A stretch of 64,000 nt of DNA from Spodoptera frugiperda (Eukaryota; Arthropoda; Insecta; Lepidoptera; Noctuidae), in contig NC_064223.1 in the NCBI RefSeq assembly GCF_023101765.2, forward strand, positions 496,001 through 560,000, read 5' to 3'. Shown here one piece after another: positions 51,683 through 63,949 of this stretch. Each line of letters starts with the position of its first letter. Position 1 is the stretch's first letter. The notes below the pieces were generated by a model that was not told the DNA's origin, did no database searches, and was given only the letters and a program-made list of their open reading frames with translations. The position numbers were made by a program, and so were the translations under genes.

Positions 51683-54600
51683 GACCCGACCTTGCACGAT
51701 CTGTGCAAAGCCCTCTACGAATACGTTCAATACACAGACTCTTGCGCTGAGTAATTCATGAAATTCTTGAAGGAATTTTCGAAGACTGTGCGTGTAAAAG
51801 TGTATCAAAGAATTTGGAACCTTAATAGCGAAGTAATAAGGTTTGTTTGTGAATAATGTTAGGTACTTTCTTTTTATAAGACTGCGGCGAATGGTAGCTC
51901 TATATACAGAGTGTGGTAGGAATGTATTGTATATGTTACAAAAAGTCTGCATGTTTGTACGTTTATTGGTACGATGTTTAGAACAAAGACATGTTTATGT
52001 GCTGTATTATATTATACATTAGTTGTATTGTATATATTAATTAAAATTATACAGTGAAGCTGTAATTAATGACTATACCTGTCTTTGTCACACAGTCGAA
52101 AATCGGTCTTGCAAGACAAGGATGGTAACAGTTTCTATTGATTATAATAAAATGACTATAGAGATATATATGTTTGTCTCTTTCATCTGTTCGTTTTCTT
52201 GTCTTGCAAGAAAGAGATAGCAATATAGTGCTGTAATGCTTCTTTCTATGTGTGTGTGATGAGACGATATACGTTTATAAGTCTAGTATAAAAAAATACT
52301 AGTTCCAATAGAAATTGGAAATAACATCTTAATTGTTTTGTAGAAAGGGTTGCTTTGACCATACTGGGTAACTTTGACCCAGTCTTCTAGATCAATGAAA
52401 AACTAATATACGCTTTGTTCTGTATTCCTATTGAGTATAGAATTTGGGTCAAAGTTACCCTAGCAGGTTATAGTAACCCGAACTTAACGGTAAGTCTCGG
52501 GTTCGATTCCTGAGTTATTAATGAAACAATTTTCGAAATTCTCAGTAATATGAGTAGCATAGAATCTGGAATGATGTCCAGTTATTATATTATGTAAAGC
52601 AATAGGTAATGTTTTGTGATAAGTTTGTAGGTGTTTGAAACAAATTAAAATATTTAGCGTAATTGTCGTTCATAGAAAATATGAATAGTTTTTTTTACAT
52701 ATAAAACAATATGAACCTTAATTTTTATAGATTTCGATATATTTTGTTCTATGTTCCCTGTTTTATTTATTCAAAATTTCGAGTGTATATATTGTATATA
52801 AATGTATGTATGTACGTATTTATATATCATGTTATACGGCGGGAATATATGCAATACTTTAAGTAGGTAACTCAAATAACTAATACATAACACAGTCAAT
52901 ATACAACGGAACATTTAAAAATATACCTTATTGCTTACGAAATAAAGGTGCTTTTATATTCACTGATAATAAGCAAAATAAGCTTCGCAGGGAAACAAAT
53001 TCTTCCTATATTTGTATCATAATTAAAATATGTACATCCTACAGCTTCCTAAGAAGTAACCTTATAACAACGCAATTAGGTTTAAATTAGGTAAACATAG
53101 TTATAAAATCGGTATTACGGAACCCAAGTGAGACATTAGACAAATGTAGAATAAATTAGTATCATAATTATTTCAGTATTGATGCAAACAAATTATTTAC
53201 TTGTAATATTACATAATATCGATTTAGGTATAACACATAATTCAGTACCCTTAGTACGAGTTTGCATTACGTTAAATGAAAAAGAAACGAGAGTGCGTTC
53301 GACGCTCTGATTGGTTGGTTCATTCGCGCCGGTCTATCAGAGCGCCGAACGCGCTCTCGTTTCGATCTCGTTAAACGTAAAGCAAACTCGTACTAAAGGG
53401 TATAAGCAAAGAATATTCATAGAAAATATAGCTGTGCATTTTAGAGTTGCCTTTACAATACATACAGGACATAGTTTAGTTAGATGTAAATACCGTATGG
53501 GGCAAACACAGAGGACTTAATTTAATTCATACCACATATTATTTGTTATCATGTTGGCTGATAAAAAACGGAAAATGAGCGAAAAAAGTGCTATTTTCTC
53601 TTTGAGTGTGTGTCTTCTATAAAACATCGAAAAAATAAGTAAAGTAAAGAAACGTTATTAACTTATTTTTATGTGTTTTGTACTTACCAATTGGCGCTAG
53701 TAGAAATGCGGAGTATTTATAGTTCTGTAAATTATTTATACTTATATTGCAAAAACCCTTCGTTACATACCGTATGTATTTTCTTTCATTAAGGTTATCT
53801 CACTTATTAAGTACCTATGTTATGGTATAATTCATATTGATTATTACCTAGAACAGACAAACAAAAATATATGGATTAAATTTAAGTCAGCAACGCATCT
53901 GTGTCTCCTCTGGTGTTGCGGGTGTCTGTGGGTGGCGCACCAGGTAATAAGCCTACTTGTTTGTTTCCTATTCCATAAAGTATATCATTAAAGTAGTTTT
54001 GCACAAAACTATATAATATTTATCGACATGGACAGACTGTTATATACCTATAATAATAATATACTAGATAGCACACTGGACAAGAAATAATATTAAATAG
54101 TACTAGAATATTACCTAGCCTCCTAGCTTAGCTTGTAAAGCTTAATATAAGAAAAGCTAGGCTAATTTAGCACGCATATGGTTACACAGGTATGAATAGA
54201 ATTCGAGGTGAATAAATGGGAAAATTTAAATCTATTCACCCAATTTCTTTGTCTATTCACCTTCTGAATTCTATTCACCCAGTTGTATTCAAAATATTTA
54301 TTGTAAATTTTGGTTTTTTTTTTAAATAAATATAATTAAGTCTATAAACTCCAATGTATATATGAATTATCTCGAAAAGAAGTAAATGTATTTTTTTATG
54401 TAATTACTAATTATGTTTAGTTTATTCGTTCGTATCACATACGTTTTCTTAATTTTTTTCGATATTTAAGCAGTGTTATTTGGTTTTGTGTTTTATTATT
54501 CAGTTATTGAATAAAATTATGTGATTCTGTTTATTATTCAATTGTTGAATAAAACGTTGAGGTTGTTTTCTTGATTTTATTATTGTTTAGGTGCAACCAA

Positions 54601-55280
54601 AACTTGTAATGTATTTTTACTTGAACAAAATAAATAGATTATGTTCTGTTTAATATTTCCACAAATATTTGAACCAAAAATCCAAACCAAGTTGATTATT
54701 AATTATCGGTTAAAACAAAACTAAGCTAAAACTTAAGTATAAGTGCCATTATATGTCTTCTGTTTACTTAAATAAAGACGAAAATTCCTCGCAAATTGTT
54801 TGAGTGATAATTGTGATTTTGCTTGTCGATAATTGAAACGTTTACCAATGAATAACGTGTGTATGTATTATAATTTAGTTTATTTTTGTATATTGTTATT
54901 AATAATAGCTATTATATTATGTGTAGCGCATTCATTCTGATTTATATTGCACTTTTATTACAACCAGTAATATGATGTACACCACTAGTATCGATAAAAA
55001 CATCGATAAAATCCTGTAACATTGTAGATAATAATTTATTATTTAGTCTCTCTGACTGAATGTAGCTTTAAGTACGCCACGAGGCACAAAAATGTGTTAA
55101 AAATAAAAATAAAAACCAAAATGTCTAGCTCAAATATTGTAATTCACATAATTTATGGAATAAATGCTTATTATTATTAAAAATTGAGTATCAATCATTT
55201 GCGGTAACCCTGTTCACTAAGAGTATTGATCACAGAATATGATGTATATTTTCAAGCAACAGAGTGTTCGATTTCTCGTC
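51683..55280. other. sws 3'UTR and convergent intergenic region
   Basis: No protein gene recognised. Contains a candidate poly(A) signal (52147-52152), an inverted repeat gggtaactttgaccca/tgggtcaaagttaccc (52366-52381, 52446-52461) next to a B-box-like ggttcgattcc at 52499-52509, MITE family T (53245-53402), a palindromic stretch near 54190-54285 (gaattcgaggtgaataaatg / tattcaccttctgaattc) and, at 55035-55040, an AATAAA for the minus-strand gene. The rest is AT-rich. Confidence 0.55.
53245..53402. repeat. Palindromic MITE, family T, best copy
   Basis: Left gtacccttagtacgagtttg and right caaactcgtactaaagggta pair over about 20 bases with few mismatches; inner gaaacgagagtgcgttcg and cgaacgcgctctcgtttc also pair. 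About 158 bp that could fold almost entirely. Confidence 0.7.
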
Positions 55281-57724
55281 TTATTTTCTAGACCCGTAAG
55301 GTAGTAAATTCATAGCTTTCAACAAATGTTCCTTCGTATCTCTGACGCGTTGTAGATAGTTGGGCACGTTGATAGAGTCGACGTAGTCTCCTGTGTCATT
55401 CTTGACAGTCTCCACACCGTCAATGTACCTCGTTCTATAGTCATGTGACACGTCCAGGCCGTACTTCCTCGGCTCCGTGGCTCCGTCCCATTGCTCCGGA
55501 GTACGGATCTTTATCCCCACTTCAATATACTTCTCCAGATTGACCTTCATAAACTCCCTAACATCAGGGCAATCACACATGTTGATTAGAACCTGCATCG
55601 CTTGTAATTGTAGCACTGGGATGTCATGTACTATGCACAAGTATATTAAGCGTCTGCTAAGATAGTATATGAACTCTTTCACCCTCCATTTAGCCCTCGT
55701 CGTTATTGTGGTGTATGCCATCAACCCTACGGTGCTAATGATGATGTGAAGGTTATCAGAGTCTATGTACGGTATCAGGAAGCGCGTCAGGTCGTACTTG
55801 TCCGCTAGTTTTTGTCCCACCGGGTGTTTGCAGAGGTGCGTCAGACACTTCATTGCCGCCTGCGTGATCCTGTCCTCAGCATATAATATCAGCTTTAGCA
55901 TCACTTTAAACGCGTTAGCTTTCAACGGTTTCTCTGGGTTCCACTCAGCCAAGTGCGCCAGTGTCTCCAGATGTATCAGAACGATACCCTCATGTTCGTG
56001 CTTAATCATTTTGATGAGGTTCTCGACTAGTTTATCGTTTCTTATTATAGTTTCTGCCTCTGATCGGGCGAGGGTTTGTAGGCAATTCGCTGCAGCGTAG
56101 CGGATTTCTTTGCGGTCTCTCATGAATAAGTACATGAGATGGTCTATGACGATCGGCTTGGCCATGATGCGGGCCCTGGCTTGGTAGTAGGTGCCGAGCA
56201 TCGTGAGGATAAGACAGACCTTCTCCCGGACGACGGGATCCTTGTCTGGCAGCAGGTCTATGAGCTTGTTGGTCACGTTCAAGCTTACAAGGAACATAGC
56301 GTTCTCTGACATTTTTACCTGTGGACAAAAGTTGATTAAAAAATAAATGCAACATGGGTATTTTGGATTCAGATTAGGTACATCAGGGCCATTGAAACAA
56401 AATGATTTCTCATGATTGCTTTCAGTCATTATTAATTTGAAACTATGATTATTATTTTTTAGTTCTTTTTCTATCACGGGACCACAGGGTCCCGGACCTT
56501 TGGAAGGCGTACGAGGGGCCGAAGCCAACTCGCAACCTGAAAATATAAATAAATGGGCTATGATTATTATTATTACCTGATCCATCAAAGAATGTATAGC
56601 TCGCAATTTGACGAAGTTGTCTTCAGAATTGATGTCCCTGTTGATGTGCCGCAGCCCCAACCGTTCGAAGCCCAGGGCCGCCCTCGTGATGTCAGTACAG
56701 GGTCCGTACAGTGAAGGCTGCATCGACGTCATTCTTTGGGCAGCGGGGGTCTCTAAACGAAAGAAAAGGCTTATAGTAAAGAAAAGACAAGAGGTCGGGT
56801 CCGGGTTGGGCAGAAAATTGCTAGCCTTTTTTCGGTTTTTCGAAAATTTCTCAGTGCACGGAGTCTAGAATTGAGCCCAGTATATGGCAATAGCCAAAAC
56901 CTCTATTACATGAGACTTATAACACGTGAAAAGTGGTTCTACATTGTATAAGCGGCATTACTGTAATGTCCATCTCTGCTGCCTAAACCTTCGGGGATAA
57001 AAGGCAAGACATGACATAACGTTGTATCCTCTATTATTCAAATTCAAATTCAAATTCATTTATTCATTGTAGATCACAGGTAGGTACATAATACAGTTGG
57101 TATCATAATTTTTTGAGTTCAGCTGTGTCCTGCCCATTGGGCGTACAATAGTAGGGTACAATATTAATTTTAATGATGTCAGTAAATCATAATAATCAGG
57201 AAATAATTAGAAAAATTACATAATATGTCAAATGATGCTTATGTCAAATGTATTGTTTCAAATTTAAATTATTCCAACAAGAATTTCAAAAAAACAGATT
57301 ATAAAACACCATAATCAGGCTCACGCCATGCAAATTCAAATGTAAATTATATAAACAAGTAACGGTATACAGTATCTGCAACTATAACACGAAAACAAGA
57401 ATATACTAATCAATACAATTTCAAGAAATGTCAAACTTACCTACAATAGTAACATTCATTATTTAGTTATTAATCTTAATCCTAATCGAAAAAATATATA
57501 ATATGTCAAAAGAGCAGAAATAGTCAAGACCAGTTATAGAGAAGACCGTCAAGCTGTGGACTCTAATGAATTGTTGTTGATGATTGTTTTATTATTAATA
57601 TCTTTTTACCATCATGAGGATCAAATTGAGTTTTCCGCATCGCACGCCGCACTGCTTTGTTGACTAGCGTCGGGTTCACACACGTCTGCAGTTGCAGATA
57701 CGAGTTCTTATTAGCGCTCATCAT
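55281..57724 (-). CDS. Armadillo-repeat protein, RSPH14-like (copy A)
   Basis: Three coding exons on the minus strand: 57610-57724, 56577-56752 and 55281-56318; phases 1 and 0; 442 aa. The N-terminus is MMSANKNSYLQLQTCVNPTL; exon 2 gives DITRAALGFERLGLRHINRD and INSEDNFVKLRAIHSLMDQ, which matches the start of human RSPH14 (D.T.AA..FG...L). Exon 3 is helical ARM-type repeats (VREKVCLILTMLGTYYQ, KEIRYAAANCLQTLAR, RITQAAMKCLTHLCKH, LQAMQVLINMCDCPDVREF). RSPH14 is linked to radial spokes of motile cilia and flagella, so a sperm-tail role is plausible but inferred. Human RSPH14 is 348 aa; this is longer at the N-terminus. A minus-strand AATAAA lies at 55035-55040. Two paralogues lie upstream in the same orientation. 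Confidence 0.75.
56319..56576 (-). other. Stop-free, in-frame 258-nt intron of RSPH14-like copy A
   Basis: The intron between exons 56577-56752 and 55281-56318 is 258 nt (86 codons) and has no in-frame stop. Its splice signals are gtaata... and ...gtccacag. Retention would give a continuous longer frame. A second acceptor-like tatattttcag lies inside at about 56538. The amino acids it would encode do not look ARM-like, so normal splicing is more likely. Confidence 0.5.
57045..57180 (+). repeat. LINE-tail-like repeat with (AAATTC)n
   Basis: Tandem attcaaattcaaattc followed by atttattcattgtagatcac and tgtcctgcccattgggcgta. Similar architecture to 44528-44720. It lies in intron 1 of RSPH14-like copy A. 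Confidence 0.45.
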
Positions 57725-58655
57725 TTTGCTATATATCTAAATATATTTTCGAAAACTAAGTAAATCCCTCTATAAATACAAGTATATTGCAACTAATTTT
57801 CTCTGTCGTACGAAATTTCGTTAATAATATTATTTAAATTATATTCTTTTCAATGCAATTTAAAATTAACGGTTCTTCTGACAGTACTTTTGACAGTTGT
57901 TGATTTTGACAGCTCTGGTTTCTACAGGGCAGAGATTTTTTATGTTTTTTTTTGTATGTTTTCAAACCAGTTGCAATTTTTAATTGGAAAAAGTTTTTTT
58001 TCGGAAACCTTTTCTGTTGTTTAAAAATAAGGGTAAGTACATAACGGATATAAAAATCTTTGAACACCAAACTGATGTCACCGCCATTTAATTATCTTAA
58101 TACCCTGAAGAAAGAAGAACAGCATTTTAAACACACACTGTTCCTTGGATTTATACTTACATTATTCATCTTTGTACATTTATCCACGATCAACAATATT
58201 TTTAAGAGATTTCAAAAGGACCTCAATTCTTAATTCTTTTCATTATTATTTTAAAGCAATCTAATCAATACCTATAATCTTAAATTGCAAAAAATATTCA
58301 ATTGTGAAGAACAACAGAACAGCATTTGAACGTTTATTTAATGCAGATACTAATATGTAAATCAATTATAAACTACTTAAGTAAATACCTACCTAGTTAA
58401 TATTATTATAAATTATTAAATAAACTATATAAAATGACAGACTAAGCTAGATATTAAATAACATAAATCCCAAGATAAAATCATGTAATTAACCAGAAAA
58501 TTAAGTAAAATATACATGTTTAATACTCATTTCTCAGTACATGATAAATACATCTATTAGAAAATTTTAAGTCCATAAAAAAATACTAAAAACAAAACGT
58601 CGCGATGTAGGCAGCTCATCACAGTACCTAACTGCTAAAAGTAAAAAGATTAAAA
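57725..58655. other. Intergenic region between RSPH14-like copies A and B
   Basis: Contains the promoter side of copy A and the 3' side of copy B. AT-rich, no gene or clear repeat seen. A plus-strand tttatt at about 58333 could be the minus-strand poly(A) signal of copy B. Confidence 0.4.
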
Positions 58656-60699
58656 TTAAATATAAGGGTAAGTATCTATTACTTTCAACAATCTCATCTT
58701 TGCTTCTCGTATACGTCTCAAAAAGCTGGTATCGGTCATAAGATTATGTTCACCGTAGTCAGTCCTGATGGTCTCAACGCCTTCTATGCTCATAGAATTA
58801 TTGTTAAACCCGGTTTTATACCCAAATGTGCTAAACTCCGTGTAACCGTTCCAAGACTCATGTGTCTTCACCTTTATTCCCTGGATCTTTTCCTTCCATA
58901 TGAATCTGATGTGCTCTCTTATATCGTTACAGTCGCATAGATTGATCAGCACTTGTATGCACCGCAGCTGCAATGACGGCAGGTTACTCGCCACGGCTAA
59001 AGTCACCAAGCGCTGTATCATGTCCCATTGGAATTGCTTGCACCGCCACTTCGACATGTCCGTCAGTGTGAGATAGTGCAACAGGCCCGCAGCGCTGATC
59101 ATCACTTCCACGTCAGAAGCCAGTAAATACAACCTCATCTCCTTCAACATATCATGCTGGTCAGCTAATTTCTTTCCGACTTTATGCTTGCAAAGCTGCG
59201 TCATGCATTCCATAGCCGCGACAATGATCCTGTTATCGTGATATTTCATAAAATGCCACATTATTTGAAACGCATTGGCTTTGAGAGGTCTTTCTTGATC
59301 GTAATCCATCAATTTTCTAAGAACATTCAACATATATACGACTGTACTTGTATGATCTTTGCGCACCACTTGCAGGAGTGTTTCTATAATTCTATCATTT
59401 TTCAAGATCTTTTCGCAAGTGCATCTGTCTCTTGCCAGAGTTTTGAGACAGAGAGCTGCCACGTAGCGTATCTCTTTGCAGTCGTTCCAGAATATATTGA
59501 TGAAGTGGTCGATGATGACTGGGCGCTTCATGATGCGTTGCTTGCCCTGGTAGTAGTTGGACAGATGGGTGAGAATTAAGATAGACTTCTCTCGAATCAG
59601 GGCGTCGCTGTGAGTGACTAGATTGACAACATTATAAATAACGTTCAGATCGATAAGGTATAGAGCGCTGTCTGCTTGTTGAACCTGGAAAATTACAATT
59701 ACGTAGGTGTAACATTCATCTATTATGTTCTCATTAGAAAGTGTGGGAGAGCCATGCTGCTGCACGAATGAGCCGGCTCGACCGGAGTGATACCACGGCC
59801 TCACAGAAAACCGACATGGAACCACGCTTGCGTTGTGTTTCGTTGTCTGAGTGAGGTTACCGGAGGCCTTCCCCCTTCCCAATTTTCTCAATTCCAAATT
59901 CCCGAACAACAACCCTTAAATTAATAATCCCCAAAAAGTAGGCAACGCACTTGTAACGCCTCTGGAGTTTCAAGTGTCCATGGGCGGCGGTGATTGCTTA
60001 CCATCAGGCGAAAAGCTCGCTTTCGGTATCATAAAAAAAAATTATGGGTCCTATAAAGTTACCTTGTCTAAAACAGTGTGGACAGCTTGTGATTGAATAA
60101 GAGGGTCATCTGAGACGAGTTCTCTCGCAACAATGCGAAGGCCGGGGCGGCCATAGCCGAGATGGGCTTGCGTGATGTCCACCCCGGGAGCAAATAAGGA
60201 AGGCTGCATGGATTCTAGCCGCTGAGCTTGTGATGGGACTTCTATACGAGAAAAATTGTTAATTATAATATGTGTAGCGACCATTTGAGAAAATATACCA
60301 TTTCGTAATTCATTCACACATTCAGTACCTATTAGTTTTTTGGTCTGATTAAAACAGACCCTCTGAGTTGGTGTCGGCATTTCTTCTCAGAGTAGACCAA
60401 TAGGAAATATATCATCTAGTAATTAAAAATTACGTATAAAAGTGTTTCTTTGTAACCCATTTGCAGAAATAAATATCATTTATCATTCGATATTAAAAGT
60501 ACGGGTATTATTTATTGCTTTTTAGCCACTTCATGAGTGGTTTACTGATGACATTAGCTCCATTGACTCAATCAAATGTCTTACCATCGTCAGGAGCGAT
60601 TATAGGCTTTCTCATAGCCCGCCGCACAGCCTTGTTGATAAGCCGTGGGTCCATCGGGATCTCACGTTGAAGGTACGAATTGTTTTGTGGGCAGAACAT
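58656..60699 (-). CDS. Armadillo-repeat protein, RSPH14-like (copy B)
   Basis: Exons 60585-60699, 60063-60241 and 58656-59684 (phases 1 and 0), 440 aa. Same exon plan as copy A; the first exons are both exactly 115 nt. N-terminus MFCPQNNSYLQREIPMDPRL then INKAVRRAMRKP; exon 2 has VDITQAHLGYGRPGLRIVAR; exon 3 carries ARM repeats with IREKSILILTHLSNYYQGKQ, KEIRYVAALCLKTLARDRC, AAMECMTQLCKHKVGKKLAD and LRCIQVLINLCDCNDIREHI. It shares with copy C the CLKTLARDRC/CLKTLTRDRC motif, suggesting B and C are closer to each other than to A. The intron 59685-60062 contains a family R repeat. Function inferred from family. Confidence 0.75.
59735..60035 (-). repeat. Interspersed repeat family R inside intron of RSPH14-like copy B
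   Basis: agtgtgggagagccatgctg, gagtgataccacggcctcac, ccatgggcggcggtgattgc and ttaccatcaggcg, inverse of 18830-19140. It keeps an open frame into exon 3 by chance. Confidence 0.65.
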
Positions 60700-61324
60700 C
60701 TTGGCTTATTATTTCAAGCTTTTAAATCTATAAAACTAAAATATATTGCGTAAATATAGAACTGTATTTAAGTAGATAGATCTGAGGTTTAGATGCACAA
60801 AGTAGCTCACTTTTTAGCAGTTTTTCATGAGTTTTATGTACAAATTATATATTATATGTACTAGAAAACTAAGTAACAATTTCACTGTTATATGCACTTT
60901 CTTCCAATCGCGCCTGGTTAAATATTTTGTATATAAAATAATCAAAGTTTGAATGATTGGTGAATTGTTGCGAAATAAAAATGACATCGATCTTCTTGTC
61001 AGAAGGTGTATACCTTCTTGTCATCGAAATGATTACAAATAATTTTAAGGAGGTTTTAAATTGGGCTCACTCTCATTATAATATGACGGTGACGATGTGA
61101 CTATGGTGACTTGATAGCTATAACAAAACCTAAACAAGAGAAACATAAACATCCAGAAGTATTAACTGAGACTAACAAGCGAGAAAGAATATAAACTAGC
61201 ATGCATTCGACTAATAATCCGCGTGATTACCTCTGCTCATAAGCAAAGCGTCTATTTATGTAAGTAATTATATTATTCGGACTTGCTTTTCTACTTTACT
61301 ACTTGCTTGAAAAGCAAGAGTTGT

Positions 61325-61415
61325 AACGGGTGGTTTTTAGTCAGTACGATTGTGACAGTCTCTCACGCCTCGCCCAAAGCGTAAGAAGTCATTGGATGAT
61401 TTTCCCCCTCAAAAA
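61325..61415 (+). repeat. SINE-1, 3' part
   Basis: gtggtttttagtcagtacga, cgcctcgcccaaagcgtaag and tttccccctcaaaaaaag. Confidence 0.6.
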
Positions 61416-61485
61416 AAGTAATTTGATTATAATGTAAGTAGACCTTGTAAAAAAACAAAACAGTAAAGAGTAACGAATAATAATA

Positions 61486-62845
61486 ATCTATACATATAAT
61501 AAAATCGTAGAAAAGTGCTGTCTGTACATTGAAAATAAAAATAAAAAAAATAGCAGGGGTTATTGTTATGTTGATGTCGAACCCAAAAATGTAATTAACT
61601 TTTTTTTTGTCTGTTTGTCTGTTTGTCTGTTTGTCTGTTCGTCTGTGCGCGCTAATCTCAGAAACGGCTGATCCGAGTTGGATGCGGTTTTCACGAATAT
61701 ATTGTGGGATGCTTAAATTTACATTTAGTGTTTGTTTCATGTCAATCGGTTCATAAATAAAAAAGTTATGTCAAATTAAAGAATCACGTCGAACATTCTA
61801 TGCTTATACCATTAATCTCCGCAACTATTTGACGGATTTGGTTGAAATTTGGTACAGATATAGTTTAGAACCTTAGAAAGGACATAGATATATTTTTATT
61901 TCAAAAATCAAAAAATAAAAATAAGAAATAAATTATTTATAAATAATTCTATGTCGATCGTTACACGACTTCGGTTCATGTTATTGTTTTAATTTATCGA
62001 AAAAAGTAAATAAATAGTAAAAAGGTATGAAAAAAATAATATCAATATAATAAAACATTTAGTACAAAGAAAATGCTCTAACGGAGTATAGATAATTATA
62101 TGTCGATCGTTACACGACTTCGGTTCATGTTATTGTTTTAATTCATCGAAAAAAAGTAAATAAATAGTAAAAAGGTATGAAAAAAATAATATCAATATAA
62201 TTAAACTTTTAGTACAAAGAAAATGCCCGAACGGAGTATAAATAAATAATCCAAGTTGTCTTTATCCTCGATAGATGGCGTTGGGATCGAAATAGATCGC
62301 GCTATGGTTTCGTTACATTCATTTGGTTGGGTATCGGCCGAGCGCTTCGGTACTATCGTAGAAAAAGTGTATTATCAGTCGTATGATTATTTGTCTGTAG
62401 TGGTCCTGCTGTTTCGTATATTCTAAATTGGTTTCGTTGGATTTGTCAATTAATAAGTTTATTTGTAGGGTTTTCCTGGTTTTTTGGTTAAACTATTTAA
62501 CGTAGGTTTAGTTTGATATCGATATCGATTATTAGTAGTTACTGTACTTAGTTTTTTTAATAAAATTGTAAGTCTAATTTTTTTTTAATTAGATTAGATT
62601 TAAGTCGTTTCTTTTAAATTATTTAGTTTAAGCTTGGTTATTATAGCATAGAGGATAGGTTGTAATATAGTTTCTTTTTTAATTGTTATAAATTCGTAAT
62701 TCGTAGCTTTCTTTCAAACGCAGAGCTCATTATGTTGATTTTTGAAGAGATCCCGCGAGATCGGGAGCTATGTGGTTAAAACCAAAAATTTGCCGGAAGT
62801 CACTATTCCACGCGAACGAAGTCGCGGGCAAAAGCTAGTATAATA
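61486..62845 (-). repeat. Interspersed element, inverted long copy
   Basis: Inverse of 5018-6160, from ctatacatataataaaatcg to the ccacgcgaacgaagtcgcgg end. It differs mainly by a shorter GACAAACA run and by an extra 61930-62260 segment containing a 149-bp tandem duplication. Confidence 0.65.
61951..62247 (+). repeat. 149-bp tandem duplication, two copies
   Basis: atgtcgatcgttacacgact begins at 61951 and again at 62100; both continue through tttagtacaaagaaaatgc and aacggagtata with few differences. Confidence 0.8.
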
Positions 62846-62896
62846 TCAAAAGCTTCTAAATATAAACATTTGAAATAGAAAAACTTAGAAGAACTA

Positions 62897-63949
62897 TTAT
62901 TTAAGTTCTCTGGTTGGATAAGAAGTAGCATTCATAGCCTTTACTAGATTGCGCATCACATTGTGGATCCGTCCGATGTAGCTGCTTGGGTCTCCGATTT
63001 GAACACTACCATACTCTTTCCTTATTATATCCACCGGTTCTATACTCATAGTCTCATAGTTCAGGCCAGTCTCCTCATTAAACGTTGTAACTTCCGAAGT
63101 ATTTATGAATAGCTCCTCAGGACAAATGATCACTCTGTGCACCGCCTTTGCAAACATATCCCAACTTTGTTTGACTTCCATCCTCATATCGGGATGGTCG
63201 CACAGGTTCATCAATACTTGCATAGCTCGAAGTTGTATCAGTGGCTGGTTCTGCGCATACGTGAGCCTTACTAGACGTTTCACGAGTTTGTAGGAAAATT
63301 CTTTTACTCTCCATTTAGACCTCACTGTCATTGTCGTGTACTGCAGCAGTCCTAGTGCGCTCCTTATCACTCGTACGTCTTGTAGATGGATGTAATATAG
63401 CAGTAATTTGTTCAAGTCGTACGAGTCTGCGAGCTGCTTCCCAATCTCATGTCTGCACAGCACTGCTAAGCAGTCCATTGCAGCTTGCACCACATTGTTC
63501 CGATTAAACATTAACAGTCTCTCCAACACTTCAAATGCCTTCGCTTCCAGTGGCTTGACAGGGTCCCAGTCTGATAAGTATTTAAGCGAATTCAAATGGT
63601 GCAGAATGATGTCCATGTAGTCGTGTTTTATCAATTTGAGGAGGCTTACGATTATATTGTCATTTTTCATGATTATTTCACAGGCGCATCTGTCTCTGGT
63701 CAGAGTTTTAAGGCATAGTGATGCAGCGTATCTGATCTCTTTGCAATCATGCATGATCATATTTATGATGTTATCAATGAAGACTGGACTCGATAGAATT
63801 TTCTTCTTGCATATATGCGTGCTTGCTAAATGGGTGAAGATAATAACAACTTTTTCCCGTATGAACGGATCCTTATCTGTCATCATCGTTGTTAGTATAT
63901 AGAGCACGTTCTTTTCCACGAAATATAGCAGATTTTCTGGGTATACTAT
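62897..63949 (-). CDS. Armadillo-repeat protein, RSPH14-like (copy C, 5' end outside window)
   Basis: The large last exon of a third paralogue. An acceptor (ttaacag) lies at 63950-63952 and the stop at 62897-62899; 350 residues remain: IVYPENLLYFVEKNVLYILT, FIREKVVIIFTHLASTHICK, KEIRYAASLCLKTLTRDRCA, AAMDCLAVLCRHEIGKQLAD and LRAMQVLMNLCDHPDMRMEV. Exon length (1053 nt) and start phase match the third exons of copies A (1038) and B (1029). The two short upstream exons should lie beyond position 64000. Confidence 0.75.
   Translation of the reverse strand: MVYPENLLYFVEKNVLYILTTMMTDKDPFIREKVVIIFTHLASTHICKKKILSSPVFIDNIINMIMHDCKEIRYAASLCLKTLTRDRCACEIIMKNDNIIVSLLKLIKHDYMDIILHHLNSLKYLSDWDPVKPLEAKAFEVLERLLMFNRNNVVQAAMDCLAVLCRHEIGKQLADSYDLNKLLLYYIHLQDVRVIRSALGLLQYTTMTVRSKWRVKEFSYKLVKRLVRLTYAQNQPLIQLRAMQVLMNLCDHPDMRMEVKQSWDMFAKAVHRVIICPEELFINTSEVTTFNEETGLNYETMSIEPVDIIRKEYGSVQIGDPSSYIGRIHNVMRNLVKAMNATSYPTRELK

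Larger units (their letters stand above)
60700..62896. other. Intergenic region between RSPH14-like copies B and C, mostly repeats
   Basis: Holds a SINE-1 3' part (61325-61415) and the inverted 1.2-1.3-kb element (61486-62845). The remainder, 60700-61320, is AT-rich with no gene seen and should contain the promoter of copy B. Confidence 0.5.

Noticed and set aside
55477..56100. Plus-strand frames opposite the RSPH14-like exon
   Set aside because: They are antisense shadows of a long conserved minus-strand coding exon.
59685..59912. N-terminal extension of RSPH14-like copy B running into the intron
   Set aside because: The extension is inverted family R repeat sequence. A clean acceptor (ttttccag) at 59685-59687 and phase agreement with exon 60063-60241 support splicing.
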